13,913 nt of DNA, from contig JAUSKE010000015.1 of assembly GCA_030649435.1 (NCBI GenBank), positions 1-13,913 of the forward strand, in the 5' to 3' direction. The notes under the pieces were generated by a model that made no database searches, was not told where the DNA came from, and saw only the letters and a program-made list of their open reading frames with translations. The translations under genes and the position numbers were made by a program. Below, in pieces: positions 12,700-13,913 of this stretch (position 1 is the stretch's first letter; each line of letters opens with the position of its first letter). This DNA comes from Deltaproteobacteria bacterium (GTDB lineage Bacteria > UBA10199 > JACPAL01 > JACOUP01).

Positions 12700-13913
12700 A
12701 TGCCACCTGAGTCTCGGGACCCGATGGATCCCTCTTTTCCCCCAGAAGAAAAAACGGATATTCGTTTTAAAGATGATCTGGAGCCACCGGTAGGGGATGC
12801 GGCTTACCCTTGCCTGGAAGTCCTTGCCGGGCCTGGTCTAGTGGGGAGTCGTTTCGCGTTGAAGCAAGGGACGACGACGATCGGTCGTTCCACAGAAAAT
12901 GTTATTGTTTTGGACGATTCCAGCGTCTCACGTCTCCATGCAGAAGTCGAGGTGTCAGGAGAACGTTTCACCATTCGTGATGCTGGAAGCCGAAACGGGG
13001 TCAAGGTTGGTGGGCAAAAGATCGGCCAGCCACTGCAGGTTGGGCAAGAAAGTCAGATTAAGGTCGGTCTTTATGAATTTCGTCTTTTGTTAGGACCCGC
13101 CGGCGAAGCACCAAAACCACCGCAAAAGAAAAGCCACCTGGAGGAGACTTCCCAGACTTTACCTGAAGCAGTCCCAGAGGAACCGATGATTCCGGAAGAA
13201 CCGGTTGGGTTAGTTCAGCGCCGGGGGAGTTTTTTCCCCAAGAAGCTTCTCTTCTATTTGGCTCTTATTATGATTACCGCTGGGAGCGGTTATCTGATGT
13301 ATCGTTTTTTGATCCCCAAACTCCTGCCTCCTCTTGCTTCAATAGAAGAGCCAGGGAAGGAAGCCCAAGTCGATGGAGGTATTAGTCAAGCACCGGGCAC
13401 TTCTCCTCAGGCCGCGACGACGGTCCCACTTTTTCTTGATTTTACGGCGACTCCGATCCCCGCTGAAATCTATTTTGGGGATCAAAAGATTGGGGTCACC
13501 CCTTTTCGAATCCAGACACCGCTTCGTTCAAACAAAATCTATGAGGTCAAAGCCCTATTCCATCTGACTGAAGCGGATCAAACTTTGGAGGCCAAGGTTA
13601 ATTTTTCTCCACCCCCGGGGGCTCAAGTGTTAACGGTCCCTTTTGTCGGTCGTGTTGGCCTTTTCAAAATAGCTTCATTGCCTCGGGAGTCAACGCTCTA
13701 CCTTGAGGGGTATTTTGAGGGAGATCCGTTTCGAGCGAAACCGATCAAGTTTAGTGAGGTGGTGTTCGATAAACCGATTTATATGCCTTATGGAAAATAT
13801 GTCTTGGAGCTTCGCAAAAATCGACAGCTTGGGACTTCTCAGACTTTTCTGGATGAAGTTGTTTTTCACCGAGAGTTTGTGATCAATGAACAGACGAATA
13901 ACTACACGATTGA
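12700..13913 (+). CDS. FHA - transmembrane - PEGA-like protein (3' end beyond window)
   Basis: The frame is open from the ATG at 12700 to the window edge, 404 codons with no stop. An FHA domain lies at about 38-131 with all phosphothreonine-binding landmarks: G62-R63, S77-R78-x-H80, N99-G100. A Pro/Glu-rich linker (about 133-170) leads to one membrane helix at about 183-201 (LLFYLALIMITAGSGYLMY), flanked by Arg/Lys on the cytoplasmic side. The exported part, after a low-complexity stretch, has a PEGA-like segment at about 248-270: TATPIPAEIYFGDQKIGVTPF, matching the TP-x-A-x-I/V-x-x-G-x-x-x-G-x-TP pattern. So it should sense phosphoprotein in the cytoplasm and bind wall or surface material outside (inference). 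An in-frame stop at 12688 fixes the upstream limit; the ATG at 12724 is an alternative. There is no ribosome binding site. Confidence 0.85.
   Translation, partial: MPPESRDPMDPSFPPEEKTDIRFKDDLEPPVGDAAYPCLEVLAGPGLVGSRFALKQGTTTIGRSTENVIVLDDSSVSRLHAEVEVSGERFTIRDAGSRNGVKVGGQKIGQPLQVGQESQIKVGLYEFRLLLGPAGEAPKPPQKKSHLEETSQTLPEAVPEEPMIPEEPVGLVQRRGSFFPKKLLFYLALIMITAGSGYLMYRFLIPKLLPPLASIEEPGKEAQVDGGISQAPGTSPQAATTVPLFLDFTATPIPAEIYFGDQKIGVTPFRIQTPLRSNKIYEVKALFHLTEADQTLEAKVNFSPPPGAQVLTVPFVGRVGLFKIASLPRESTLYLEGYFEGDPFRAKPIKFSEVVFDKPIYMPYGKYVLELRKNRQLGTSQTFLDEVVFHREFVINEQTNNYTI

Noticed and set aside
12684..12710. Eight-codon leader peptide behind AGGAGGT at 12651
   Set aside because: The ribosome binding site is 26 nt from the ATG, too far to serve it, and the peptide shows no attenuator-like codon run.
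12700..13913. Assignment of the FHA-TM protein as SctD
   Set aside because: The architecture is similar, but its FHA keeps phosphothreonine-binding residues and the exported part looks PEGA-like rather than ring-building; the missing 3' end prevents a decision.
1..13913. CRISPR arrays, insertion sequences, rRNA genes
   Set aside because: No regularly spaced repeats, transposase-like frames or rRNA segments were seen on either strand.

Overview
The window looks like chromosomal DNA from a Gram-negative bacterium of deltaproteobacterial type. Four things support this: an outer-membrane porin with a signal peptide and a terminal Phe, a lipobox lipoprotein, a type III secretion export-gate protein, and argC lying directly behind rplM-rpsI, an order I associate with Geobacter-like genomes. 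The lineage is an inference from gene content; no 16S rRNA or other marker is present to settle it.

Layout. Positions 1-1133 (minus) hold rplM, rpsI and the start of argC, read from a consensus-like promoter at 1153-1181. Positions 1215-1933 (plus) hold tRNA-Arg(UCU), a small Rieske protein and tRNA-His(GUG), packed with 3- and 7-nt gaps and closed by a strong hairpin terminator. A pair of mutually exclusive stem-loops precedes and invades the tRNA-Arg 5' end. Positions 1937-2075 carry a 45-codon open frame ending in an imperfect copy of the tRNA-His 3' end. Positions 2097-3886 (minus) hold a Cys-rich, Gly-rich lipoprotein, a small SET-domain protein and uppP. Positions 3982-8602 (plus) hold an OprO/OprP-type porin, argJ and a SctV-type export-gate gene. 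Positions 8604-11840 (minus) are a tightly overlapping three-gene operon: a TolB-N/FlgO-like exported protein, an exported protein with about ten TPRs, and a tail-anchored double-FHA protein. A 63-bp inverted repeat separates this operon from a LysE-type exporter (minus). Divergent from that exporter, a gene running off the right edge encodes an FHA - transmembrane - PEGA-like protein.

The most suggestive part is the right half. A lone sctV sits among FHA, TPR and TolB-like envelope proteins and a second FHA membrane protein. This could be an accessory or remodelled type III secretion locus with phosphothreonine-based (FHA) regulation, but no needle, ATPase or ring genes lie in the window, so that link is inferred. 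The second item of interest is the tRNA-Arg/Rieske/tRNA-His transcription unit with its apparent RNA switch. Several genes lack a Shine-Dalgarno sequence and have a -10-like hexamer almost touching the start codon, which hints at leaderless transcripts.
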